Source: Cytophagales bacterium (GTDB taxonomy: Bacteria; Bacteroidota; Bacteroidia; Cytophagales; Spirosomataceae). Taken from it: a DNA stretch of 36,747 nucleotides. The stretch is taken from the NCBI GenBank assembly GCA_013298865.1, contig JAAFJL010000035.1, positions 1 to 36,747 on the forward strand, written 5' to 3'. Positions 25,723-32,473 of the stretch are shown here, piece by piece (position 1 is the first letter of the stretch; each line of letters begins with the position of its first letter). Both the position numbers and the translations under genes were made by a program. The notes under the pieces are model-generated. The model saw nothing but the letters and a program-made list of their open reading frames with translations, ran no database searches and was not told the origin of the DNA.

Positions 25723-27183
25723 TCATTTCTTCTTCAATAAATCACCAAAGATTTGCCTAATTTTTGGGTCTGATGGGCGTGGTGCGTCTTGGTTGATTAC
25801 TTTACCATCCTTGCCTATTATCATATAGTGAGGAATTGTCTGAATTTTAAATTTTTTTGCAAAATTTGATTTGAGACCATCAGCCATATTAAAATTTAAA
25901 CTCTTAGTTAAACCTATCCTCGCAATTGCTTTTTTCCAAGCAGATAGATTTTCATCCATAGAAACATAGACAAATTGAATTCCTTTCGTATTATATTGTT
26001 CGTTTAATTCCATAGAAAGAGGCATTTCTACTATACACGGGGCACACCAACTCGCCCAGAAATCAATATATTTAATATTCCCATCATCTACATTTAGAAT
26101 ATCATTCCATGTATAATTTCCAAAATCTTTGCTCGATACAAGTGGACTGTTCAAAATATCAGATCCAACACCAAGATGTTTAGTATCAATTAAAGGTTTA
26201 TAACTTTTAACTGCATAATCTTTTATAAAACCTTCAGCAGCATACTTTACATATAGAGATAATATTTCTTCTGTCTTTTCATTTCCTGTTCTCACTGCCA
26301 AAAGTAATAGATCATATAAAGCTACTTCTTTAGTTTTATTTTTTAGTTTTTGATTAGCCAATGTCATCAGATATTCCAAATTTGGCTTTTCATTATTTGT
26401 TACTGCAAAGTAGTATAAATACCCAAGAATTGCCCCACGATAATCATGGTTAAAATATATTTCCTCATCGAATTTTATCCATTCGTCTATCTTATTATCA
26501 ATCAGATTTTCTCTTTTTTTAAAAGTTCCGTTATAGATTGAATAATAAGGGCTCATTAAGTGTGAAAGCCGCTTATAATAAAAGATTTTTTCTACTTGAT
26601 TTAAAAAGTTATTACTCAGAGTATGATTTTTTTGATAATTTTCAAGAAAAAGCATTCTCGACATGAACAGTTTTTCAACGACATCTAATCTTTCAGAGGC
26701 AGTTAATCTTAAAGGTAACTCATCACCAAAACCATCAAAAAGTCCTAATTTTTTTTCCATCTCAACAAAAAAACTTAGTTCATTTGTGCGTACAGAATCT
26801 TTTGAAACCATACGTGTAAGCCCATCACTACCTTTTTGTACAAGAAGAGATTCATTTTGATAAACTAAAAAGGAGTTAACCGTATTTACTCCATGAAATC
26901 TTGAATATGATGTCAATTTATTTGGAATACTATCAAATACAGTAATAAGGACAGGAGAATTTATATCAAGCACAAACGATGTTAAAGTATCTACTTTGTT
27001 AACAATAGGGCGTTCAAGAAAAAATCCATTATAGTAAAACTTAAATGGATTTGTTTTATCTGATTTTAATAATAACACCGTAGAATCTGAAATAAATAAG
27101 GGTTTGATAAATAAACATGTCCCCAAACTTTTATTTGTTTTAAAAACAAATAGACTTACTAAAATCAAAATGTATTTTTTCAT
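25723..27183 (-). CDS. Exported TlpA-family thioredoxin-fold protein (paralogue 3, CAPC)
   Basis: 486 residues. An N-terminal signal (MKKYILILVSLFVF) has an unclear cleavage site near residue 21. The C-terminal domain has WASWCAPC (CAPC at 380-383) where the other two have CGPC; the change should alter redox potential. cis-Pro is in QTIPHYMI. The tail is the same except for one Asp-to-Gly change (IFGDLLKKK). It is first after the precursor gene, across a 112-bp gap that contains a hairpin. Different active-site dipeptides in paralogues could mean one oxidising or isomerising and two reducing partners; this is inference. Confidence 0.87.
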   Translation of the reverse strand: MKKYILILVSLFVFKTNKSLGTCLFIKPLFISDSTVLLLKSDKTNPFKFYYNGFFLERPIVNKVDTLTSFVLDINSPVLITVFDSIPNKLTSYSRFHGVNTVNSFLVYQNESLLVQKGSDGLTRMVSKDSVRTNELSFFVEMEKKLGLFDGFGDELPLRLTASERLDVVEKLFMSRMLFLENYQKNHTLSNNFLNQVEKIFYYKRLSHLMSPYYSIYNGTFKKRENLIDNKIDEWIKFDEEIYFNHDYRGAILGYLYYFAVTNNEKPNLEYLMTLANQKLKNKTKEVALYDLLLLAVRTGNEKTEEILSLYVKYAAEGFIKDYAVKSYKPLIDTKHLGVGSDILNSPLVSSKDFGNYTWNDILNVDDGNIKYIDFWASWCAPCIVEMPLSMELNEQYNTKGIQFVYVSMDENLSAWKKAIARIGLTKSLNFNMADGLKSNFAKKFKIQTIPHYMIIGKDGKVINQDAPRPSDPKIRQIFGDLLKKK

Positions 27184-27227
27184 AGTATTTACTGATAAAC
27201 CATTTCTAAATAGTATTCTAAAAATAA

Positions 27228-27287
27228 AGGAGTTATTTTAAATGGCAATAAAGGTAAAATTCGCAATCCCATCATGAAATAACTCCT
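27228..27287 (-). promoter_or_regulatory. Inverted repeat between precursor and TlpA genes, possible attenuator
   Basis: AGGAGTTATTT (27228-27238) is exactly inverted at 27277-27287, 11 bp around a 38-nt loop. In the minus-strand transcript the hairpin starts 8 nt after the precursor stop and is followed by UUUAUUUUUAG. It could stop most transcripts so that the small precursor is made in excess over its maturation enzymes, or protect its 3' end. Confidence 0.5.
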
Positions 27288-27295
27288 CATAGTGA

Positions 27296-27517
27296 TTAGC
27301 AACCATTTCCACAACACCACCCATAACCAGCACCAAAATCTGCTACTAAGCCAGCAGCACATATCTGAGCTTCTCTTTTAGTAAGAGCTGCAGAAGCAAC
27401 AGTATATGTTCCATTGCTTGAAATATTCCAAACATGACAATCAGCAGTACCGCCATTTAAACTTTTCATCTCACTTTTACTGAGAATATTTTTTTTAAAA
27501 TTACCAAACTTTTTCAT
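27296..27517 (-). CDS. Double-glycine leader peptide precursor, cysteine-rich (bacteriocin-like)
   Basis: 73 residues. The leader (1-23) ends in LSKSEMKSLNGG, matching the classical LSxxELxxIxGG motif cleaved by C39 peptidases. The predicted core is 50 residues and starts TADCHVWN. It has five cysteines, at full-length positions 27, 53, 68, 69 and 73, with a glycine-rich end GAGYGWCCGNGC. Cys positions suggest disulfides; an odd count leaves one free, modified or dimer-forming. It lies first in the operon with three thioredoxin-fold genes, a C39 exporter and an adaptor. Whether it is toxin, signal or other modified peptide is unknown. No immunity gene was recognised. Confidence 0.88.
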   Translation of the reverse strand: MKKFGNFKKNILSKSEMKSLNGGTADCHVWNISSNGTYTVASAALTKREAQICAAGLVADFGAGYGWCCGNGC

Positions 27518-27542
27518 TAAAATAGTTAACTAAAAGGATAGA

Positions 27543-27559
27543 ATCTACACCATGTAGAT
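27543..27559. promoter_or_regulatory. Dyad ATCTACA-CCA-TGTAGAT upstream of the precursor gene
   Basis: A perfect 7-bp dyad with a 3-bp centre lies 26 bp upstream of the precursor start. It may be an operator or a 5'-UTR hairpin. Its outer half-site ATCT also begins the two dyads at 27608-27647. Confidence 0.4.
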
Positions 27560-27607
27560 AAGGTTTTTTAGTCAAAACAAAATTGAAAATTCCTTTTTAG
27601 AATCACA

Positions 27608-27647
27608 ATCTGTTTTCAGATATTTTTCATCTGTTTTCAGATATTTT
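27608..27647. promoter_or_regulatory. Two tandem dyads (ATCTG-TTTT-CAGAT), candidate XRE operator
   Basis: The 19-bp sequence from ATCTGTTTTCAGAT through ATTTT occurs twice, at 27608-27626 and 27629-27647. The 21-bp period equals two helical turns. Each copy contains a 5-bp dyad around TTTT. They lie in the divergent spacer between the precursor gene and the XRE regulator, 45 bp before the regulator's -7 element. Two dimers could bind the same DNA face. Confidence 0.6.
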
Positions 27648-27691
27648 GAAAATAATTAAAATTTTCTTGTGTGTGTGCAATACCCCACCCC

Positions 27692-27699
27692 TATATTTG
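27692..27699 (+). promoter_or_regulatory. Putative promoter -7 TATATTTG for the XRE regulator
   Basis: TATATTTG matches TAnnTTTG exactly, with a TTG at 27667-27669, 22 bp upstream, as possible -33 box. It lies 63 bp before the XRE start. Confidence 0.55.
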
Positions 27700-27762
27700 C
27701 GTTTAGTAGTTTGATTTCCTCTTTAAAACTAACACTTACAGTCCAAACCCTACATACTCTAT

Positions 27763-27969
27763 ATGCAAAACATTGGTACTACAATCCGTAATTTGCGAAT
27801 CCAACATCGCCTCTCTCAATTAGCCTTAGCAGAACTTTTAGATTTACCCGCACAAAGTAAAATCTCTTCTTGGGAGTCTGGTAAAACCGTTCCTGATATG
27901 CTGGAAGGACAAAAATTAGCTAAAATTTTTGGTATAAATGTAGAAGAACTTTTGGTAGAATCTGATTAG
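27763..27969 (+). CDS. XRE-family helix-turn-helix regulator
   Basis: 68 residues, consisting of a lone lambda-repressor-like HTH domain. IGTTIRNLRIQHRLSQLALAE covers helices 1-2, SKISSWESGKTVPD the recognition helix and turn, and KIFGINVEELLVE helix 5. It has no sensor domain. It is divergent from the peptide precursor gene, 245 bp away, and the dyad repeats lie between them, so it is the best candidate regulator of the peptide operon and of itself. The DNA target is inferred. Confidence 0.9.
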   Translation: MQNIGTTIRNLRIQHRLSQLALAELLDLPAQSKISSWESGKTVPDMLEGQKLAKIFGINVEELLVESD

Positions 27970-28187
27970 AAAAGCTCATCTCATTAATTGTATGGTCGGT
28001 AATTTATCGTCCTTTAAAAACACGCCCTTATTCTAAAAATTAAAGTGCCAAAGTAAAGTATAATCACATTCCCAAATTTTTATTGTAAAGTTTTAGGGGT
28101 AAAAGAAATATCAATTGTCATAGCTTCAAGAATCGGAAATCTCCTATTCTAATATTCAAAAAAACAAGCATTATTTTATTTTCAATT

Positions 28188-28202
28188 CACTGATTTTCAG
28201 TG
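28188..28202. promoter_or_regulatory. Dyad CACTG-ATTTT-CAGTG upstream of the second TonB receptor
   Basis: A 5-bp dyad with a 5-bp centre, 32 bp before the receptor start. It shares the CTG-(T-rich)-CAG core with the tandem dyads at 27608-27647 but differs in spacing by one base. Confidence 0.35.
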
Positions 28203-28234
28203 GGTTAAAATTGTATTGTCTAAATTTCATTATC

Positions 28235-30607
28235 ATGTCAAAACTTAGTAAAATTTTATTTTTATTGCTCTTTCCTATTGGGATTTTTGCCCAAAAAGTA
28301 ACCGTTAATGGCTATGTGAAAGATGCCAAAAATGGGGAAACATTGATTGGAGCTTCGGTTTTTGTGAAGGAACTCAAAACGGGTGTAAGCACCAATAATT
28401 ACGGTTTTTATTCGATTACGTTGCCACAAGGAAACTATAATTTGATTTTTACTTCGGTCGGTTACGAGAGAATTGTTAAACCCATAACTGTGACTGGTAC
28501 AAACCTAACTTTCAACCTTGAAATGAAAGAAGAAGGCACTGAACTTTCCGAAGTTGTGGTAACATCAAAACGTGAAGACGAAAACGTGAAAAGTTTAGAG
28601 ATGTCCGTTAATAAAGTGGAAATGAAGACCATCAAAAAAATTCCTGCTCTCTTGGGCGAAGTTGACTTGGTGCGTGCCATTCAGTTGTTACCTGGGGTTT
28701 CTACGGTAGGCGAAGGTGCTACGGGTTTCAATGTTCGGGGTGGTGGAGTTGACCAAAATTTAGTCCTTCTCGACGATGCCCCCGTTTATAATTCTTCTCA
28801 CCTTTTGGGTTTTTTCTCGGTCTTTAATCCCGATGCCGTCAAGGATGTGAAATTAGTAAAAGGTGGAATTCCTGCCCAATATGGCGGACGTGCTTCTTCG
28901 ATTTTGGATGTAAGAATGAAAGAAGGAAACGCCAAGAAATTAGAAATCAATGGAGGTATCGGTCTGATTTTCAGTAGAATATCCGTAGAAGCCCCCATCA
29001 TAAAAGACAAAGCATCTTTCATTGTAGCTGCCAGACGTTCGTATGCAGACGTATTGGCACGACCATTTTTGAAGGAAAGTCAAAGAGATAATTTGTTCAA
29101 TTTCTATGACCTCACTGCGAAAGTTAACTATAACATCAATCAGAAAAATACGGTGTTTTTATCGGGCTATTTTGGGCGAGATGTTTTCGGACAAAAATTC
29201 TCTTTCAATTGGGGAAATAGCACGCTTAGTACCAGATGGAATCACGTTTTCAATGATAAATTATTCATGAATACAACGGTTTTTTATAGCAATTATGACT
29301 ATTTATTGGATTCGGATGCTCAGAATAAAAACCCCAAGGATGCCTTCAAGTGGTCTTCAAATATTGTGAACACGAGCATAAAACCTGATTTTACCTACTA
29401 TTTTTCTCCGAATAATACCCTCACTTTTGGTGGACAAGTGCTAACGTACAGTTTCAAACCTGGCAAAGCTACTGTTACCTCGTCGGGCGATAAATCTGAT
29501 TTGGGGCAACCTGATAAAAACGGCGTAGAATATTCTGCTTACGTTGGCAACGAATTAAAGGTTTCTGAAAAACTGTCGCTCCAGTACGGTTTGCGGTACT
29601 CAAAATACGATTATTCGAGTAAAGATGATGTTTACTACGAAAGAAAATCTGTTCCAGTTTCTACCGAAAATCCCAATGGAATTGATTTAGATGTTGTCAA
29701 AAATACCAAAGATGCCACCATTAAATCTTACCAAAACTTTGAACCACGCCTTTCTGTAAAGTTGCAATTGGGCGAACAAAGCTCTATCAAAAGTAGCTAT
29801 AACCGCATGAGTCAGTACATACATTTGATGTCGAATACGGCTGCGGCAACACCTTTGGATGTCTGGACTTCAAGCACAAATAACATAAAACCACAGATTG
29901 CCGACCAGATTACATTGGGTTATTTCAAGAATTTTGGCAAAACTGGAAACGAATTTGAAGCATCTATTGAACTGTATTACAAGGAATTACAAAACCAAAT
30001 TGATTATGCAGACAATGCAAATTTGTTTTTGAATGCAACTTTCGAGAAAGATTTACTTTTCGGAAAAGGGCGTGCGTACGGGGCAGAGTTTTTCTTGAAA
30101 AAGAACAAAGGAAAACTCACAGGTTGGGCAAGTTATACCCTCGGCAGAACCGAACGTAAGGTAGAAGGTTTGGCTCAGGGGCAATGGTATCTTTCCAGAT
30201 ATGACCGCACCCATACTTTGAACCTTGTTGCCCAATATGAACTGAACAAAAAATGGAGTTTCGGTGCAAATTTCTCTTATGTAACGGGCGTACCTTACAC
30301 TTTGCCCGAGCAGAAAATTGTTTATTCTGGCGGTTATTTGCCTATCATTCCGCAGGGAACACGTGGCAATATTCGTGTACCAGACTACCATCGTTTGGAT
30401 ATTTCAGCAACGAAAAAGAATAAACACGCTTTATTTGGCAAGGGAGAATCTGAGTGGGTTTTTGGTGTTTATAATCTTTATAATCGTAGAAATCCGTTCT
30501 CGGTTTATGCCCAGACAAATTCAGAGAATTCGCTTAAAACCGAAGCAGTTCAGTTGTCAATTATTGGCTCTGCGATTCCTTCAATAACGTATAATTTTAA
30601 ATTTTAA
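28235..30607 (+). CDS. TonB-dependent receptor with regulatory-like N-domain
   Basis: 790 residues from ATG 28235; an earlier TTG at 28211 would spoil the signal peptide. It has a signal sequence ending near FPIGIFAQ, a carboxypeptidase-regulatory-like domain (VTVNGYVKDAKNGETLIGAS), and a plug with LSEVVVTSKRED, LLPGVSTVGEGATGFNVRGGG and PVYNSSHLLGFFSVFNPD. The barrel ends in TYNFKF. A DUF4249 lipoprotein gene follows, a common Bacteroidota pair. The ligand is unknown; peptides or metal chelates are possible. It is close to the peptide operon but on the other strand. Confidence 0.92.
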   Translation: MSKLSKILFLLLFPIGIFAQKVTVNGYVKDAKNGETLIGASVFVKELKTGVSTNNYGFYSITLPQGNYNLIFTSVGYERIVKPITVTGTNLTFNLEMKEEGTELSEVVVTSKREDENVKSLEMSVNKVEMKTIKKIPALLGEVDLVRAIQLLPGVSTVGEGATGFNVRGGGVDQNLVLLDDAPVYNSSHLLGFFSVFNPDAVKDVKLVKGGIPAQYGGRASSILDVRMKEGNAKKLEINGGIGLIFSRISVEAPIIKDKASFIVAARRSYADVLARPFLKESQRDNLFNFYDLTAKVNYNINQKNTVFLSGYFGRDVFGQKFSFNWGNSTLSTRWNHVFNDKLFMNTTVFYSNYDYLLDSDAQNKNPKDAFKWSSNIVNTSIKPDFTYYFSPNNTLTFGGQVLTYSFKPGKATVTSSGDKSDLGQPDKNGVEYSAYVGNELKVSEKLSLQYGLRYSKYDYSSKDDVYYERKSVPVSTENPNGIDLDVVKNTKDATIKSYQNFEPRLSVKLQLGEQSSIKSSYNRMSQYIHLMSNTAAATPLDVWTSSTNNIKPQIADQITLGYFKNFGKTGNEFEASIELYYKELQNQIDYADNANLFLNATFEKDLLFGKGRAYGAEFFLKKNKGKLTGWASYTLGRTERKVEGLAQGQWYLSRYDRTHTLNLVAQYELNKKWSFGANFSYVTGVPYTLPEQKIVYSGGYLPIIPQGTRGNIRVPDYHRLDISATKKNKHALFGKGESEWVFGVYNLYNRRNPFSVYAQTNSENSLKTEAVQLSIIGSAIPSITYNFKF

Positions 30608-30611
30608 ATGA

Positions 30612-30680
30612 GTGTTGAACTATGAGCATTGAGCCATGAGTTTATGTGTCGGATGATTTACAAAACTCATAGTTCAATGC
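30612..30680. repeat. Inverted repeat between TonB receptor and DUF4249 gene
   Basis: TTGAACTATGAG (30615-30626) is exactly inverted at 30666-30677, and three further pairs (two G-T) extend it outward. The spacer contains short repeats of the type TGAGCATTGAGCCATGAG. It occupies most of the 97-bp gap and may be a dispersed palindrome or an mRNA stability hairpin. Confidence 0.5.
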
Positions 30681-30704
30681 CCACAACTCACAACTAAAAA
30701 AGCC

Positions 30705-31622
30705 ATGAAAACAAAAATAAATCTCATACTTTCAGCTTTAACTATCTTACTGTTAAGTAGTTGCGAAGACATTGTACAATTAGAAGGTGTTAAAGCTGAC
30801 CAACTTTTAGTGGTGGAAGCTATGATAAATAACCAAGCGGGCGAGCAAGTAGTGAAACTCACGAAATCACAAAACTACTTTGAAAATGCTGCCCCCATAC
30901 ACGTACAAAATGCGAGTGTACAGGTACAAGACAATTTGGGAAATACGTACAGTTTTAAAGATGTAAAAAATAACGGCTACTATGTTTGGACGCCACAAAA
31001 TACGACTCAGAGAATGGGAGTAGTTGGTAGAAAATATACCTTGAAGGTAGTGACAGAAGGAGAAACCTACCAAGCTGTTACAGAGCTGAAACGTGTTCCG
31101 AAGATTGATTCATTGTTGTATCAGTTTGGAGAAGTTGACCAAAATCAGCAAACAAAAGATGATATTAAGGAAGGTTATGAACCCCAGTTTTATGCCAGAG
31201 ATTTAAAAGGAGAGGGCGACTGCTATTTGATAAAATCTTACAAAAATGGAAAAATTATGGGCGATGTTGGTAATTTTCAACTAATGTACGATGCCAGTTT
31301 CAGCAAAGGGGATGGTGCAGACGGATTTTTGTTTTTGTCGCCTATTCGTCGGTCGATTGCCAGAGAACTTTTTCAAGAAAATGACATCGTAAAAGTAGAA
31401 TTATTTTCGATAACTGAAGACCATTTTAATTTTTGGTTGAAAGCCCAAGACCAAATCAGAAATGGCGGATTATTTGCAACACCACCAGCGTATATTACAA
31501 CGAACGTTTTCAATGTGAATAAAACTTCCAGTAAAAAAGCCGCAGGATGGTTCGCAACCGTTGGACTAAGCACCTTTGAAACCAAAATTGAAAAATCAAA
31601 AGCAAGAACAGGATTAAAGTAA
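30705..31622 (+). CDS. DUF4249 family lipoprotein
   Basis: 305 residues. The signal sequence MKTKINLILSALTILLLSSC has a good lipobox (LSSC), so the protein is probably lipidated and may face the outer membrane. The start of the mature protein (EDIVQLEGVKADQLLVVEAM) and the beta-rich NASVQVQDNLGNTYSF segment are typical of DUF4249. Family genes regularly follow TonB receptors whose plug begins like the one upstream, so a co-receptor role in ligand capture is likely but unproven. It is 97 bp from the receptor gene, on the same strand. Confidence 0.85.
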   Translation: MKTKINLILSALTILLLSSCEDIVQLEGVKADQLLVVEAMINNQAGEQVVKLTKSQNYFENAAPIHVQNASVQVQDNLGNTYSFKDVKNNGYYVWTPQNTTQRMGVVGRKYTLKVVTEGETYQAVTELKRVPKIDSLLYQFGEVDQNQQTKDDIKEGYEPQFYARDLKGEGDCYLIKSYKNGKIMGDVGNFQLMYDASFSKGDGADGFLFLSPIRRSIARELFQENDIVKVELFSITEDHFNFWLKAQDQIRNGGLFATPPAYITTNVFNVNKTSSKKAAGWFATVGLSTFETKIEKSKARTGLK

Positions 31623-31687
31623 TTAACTGATAATTAGATAGTTATAACAATTTTTAAAACATTAATTCAAAACTGTTCAAAATTTTC

Positions 31688-31695
31688 TATATTTG
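31688..31695 (+). promoter_or_regulatory. Putative -7 element TATATTTG of the eda leader
   Basis: TATATTTG matches TAnnTTTG exactly. A transcript starting just downstream would contain two hairpins and a T-run before the eda ATG at 31789. Confidence 0.55.
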
Positions 31696-31701
31696 TTTCT
31701 T

Positions 31702-31765
31702 GAAGGAAAAGCAATTCACGTTGCTTTATCCAGTGTAGCCTCGCCAGTCGAGGCTACTTTATTTT
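31702..31765 (+). ncRNA. Candidate leader or small RNA with two hairpins ahead of eda
   Basis: Hairpin 1 is AAAGCAA-TTCACG-TTGCTTT (31708-31727). Hairpin 2 is GTAGCCTCG-CCAGT-CGAGGCTAC (31735-31757), followed by TTTATTTT. The second has the form of an intrinsic terminator. It sits after its own promoter-like element and 23 bp before eda. It could be a free RNA of about 60 nt or a leader that conditionally terminates. No known riboswitch class was recognised. Confidence 0.5.
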
Positions 31766-31788
31766 AGCCAATTTCAAATCATACTTCA

Positions 31789-32394
31789 ATGGCAAAATTT
31801 TCTAAACAAGAACTTTACGCAAAGATTTCCGCAGTACCCATTATTCCATTGTTCAATCATCCAGAGTTAGAGGTTTGTAAATCTGTTCTGAAGGCTTGCT
31901 ACGATGGAGGCATTCGGGTTTTTGAATATACCAATCGAGGGGAAGGGGCGGCTGAAATTTTTGCTGAATTGGTAAAATATACTCGCAAAGCTATGCCCGA
32001 AATGGCAATCGGAATCGGAACGGTCTTCAACGCACAACAAGCAGAATTTTTTGTGGGTTTAGATACTGATTTTATCGTACAACCAATTCTGGATGCTGGC
32101 GTAGGTAAGGTTTGTCAGCATCATGAAATTGCTTGGATGCCAGGCACAATGACTTTCACAGAAATCTATACAGCACAGCAATTAGGAGCGGATATTGTTA
32201 AGATTTTCCCTGCCAATATTCTCGGAACGGCATTTATTAAAGCCATGAAAGGACCTATGCCGCACGCCAAAGTGATGGTAACAGGCGGCGTTGAACCCAA
32301 TGCTGAAAATTTGAAATCTTGGTTCTCGGCTGGGGTTACGTGTGTAGGGATGGGTTCGCAGTTATTTCCGAAAAGTTTGTTTGAAAGTGGCTAA
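31789..32394 (+). CDS. eda: KDPG / 4-hydroxy-2-oxoglutarate aldolase
   Basis: Class I aldolase of the Entner-Doudoroff and sugar-acid pathways, splitting 2-keto-3-deoxy-6-phosphogluconate to pyruvate and glyceraldehyde-3-phosphate. It has 201 residues. The active-site glutamate is in VFEYTNRG (E46), GIGTVF is at 75-80, and the Schiff-base lysine is in GADIVKIFPA (K138). VTGGVEP binds phosphate. No kdgK or edd gene adjoins, so the exact substrate is open; uronate degradation is common in this phylum. An AT-rich hairpin overlaps the stop. Confidence 0.9.
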   Translation: MAKFSKQELYAKISAVPIIPLFNHPELEVCKSVLKACYDGGIRVFEYTNRGEGAAEIFAELVKYTRKAMPEMAIGIGTVFNAQQAEFFVGLDTDFIVQPILDAGVGKVCQHHEIAWMPGTMTFTEIYTAQQLGADIVKIFPANILGTAFIKAMKGPMPHAKVMVTGGVEPNAENLKSWFSAGVTCVGMGSQLFPKSLFESG

Positions 32395-32420
32395 ATAATA
32401 AGTGACTCAACTTATTATTT
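32393..32420 (+). terminator. AT-rich hairpin at the end of eda
   Basis: AAATAATAAGT (32393-32403), loop GACTCA, ACTTATTATTT (32410-32420). The 11-bp perfect stem overlaps the eda stop codon. With few G-C pairs and no long U-tract, termination would be weak. Confidence 0.4.
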
Positions 32421-32473
32421 ACTCGCTACTAATTCATAAATTCGTGAAAAATCCTTCCTAATCCACGGCTATT

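Noticed and set aside
27608..27647. Two direct repeats as a possible mini CRISPR
   Set aside because: Only two copies, a 2-bp gap instead of a spacer, no cas genes; the dyads fit an operator better.
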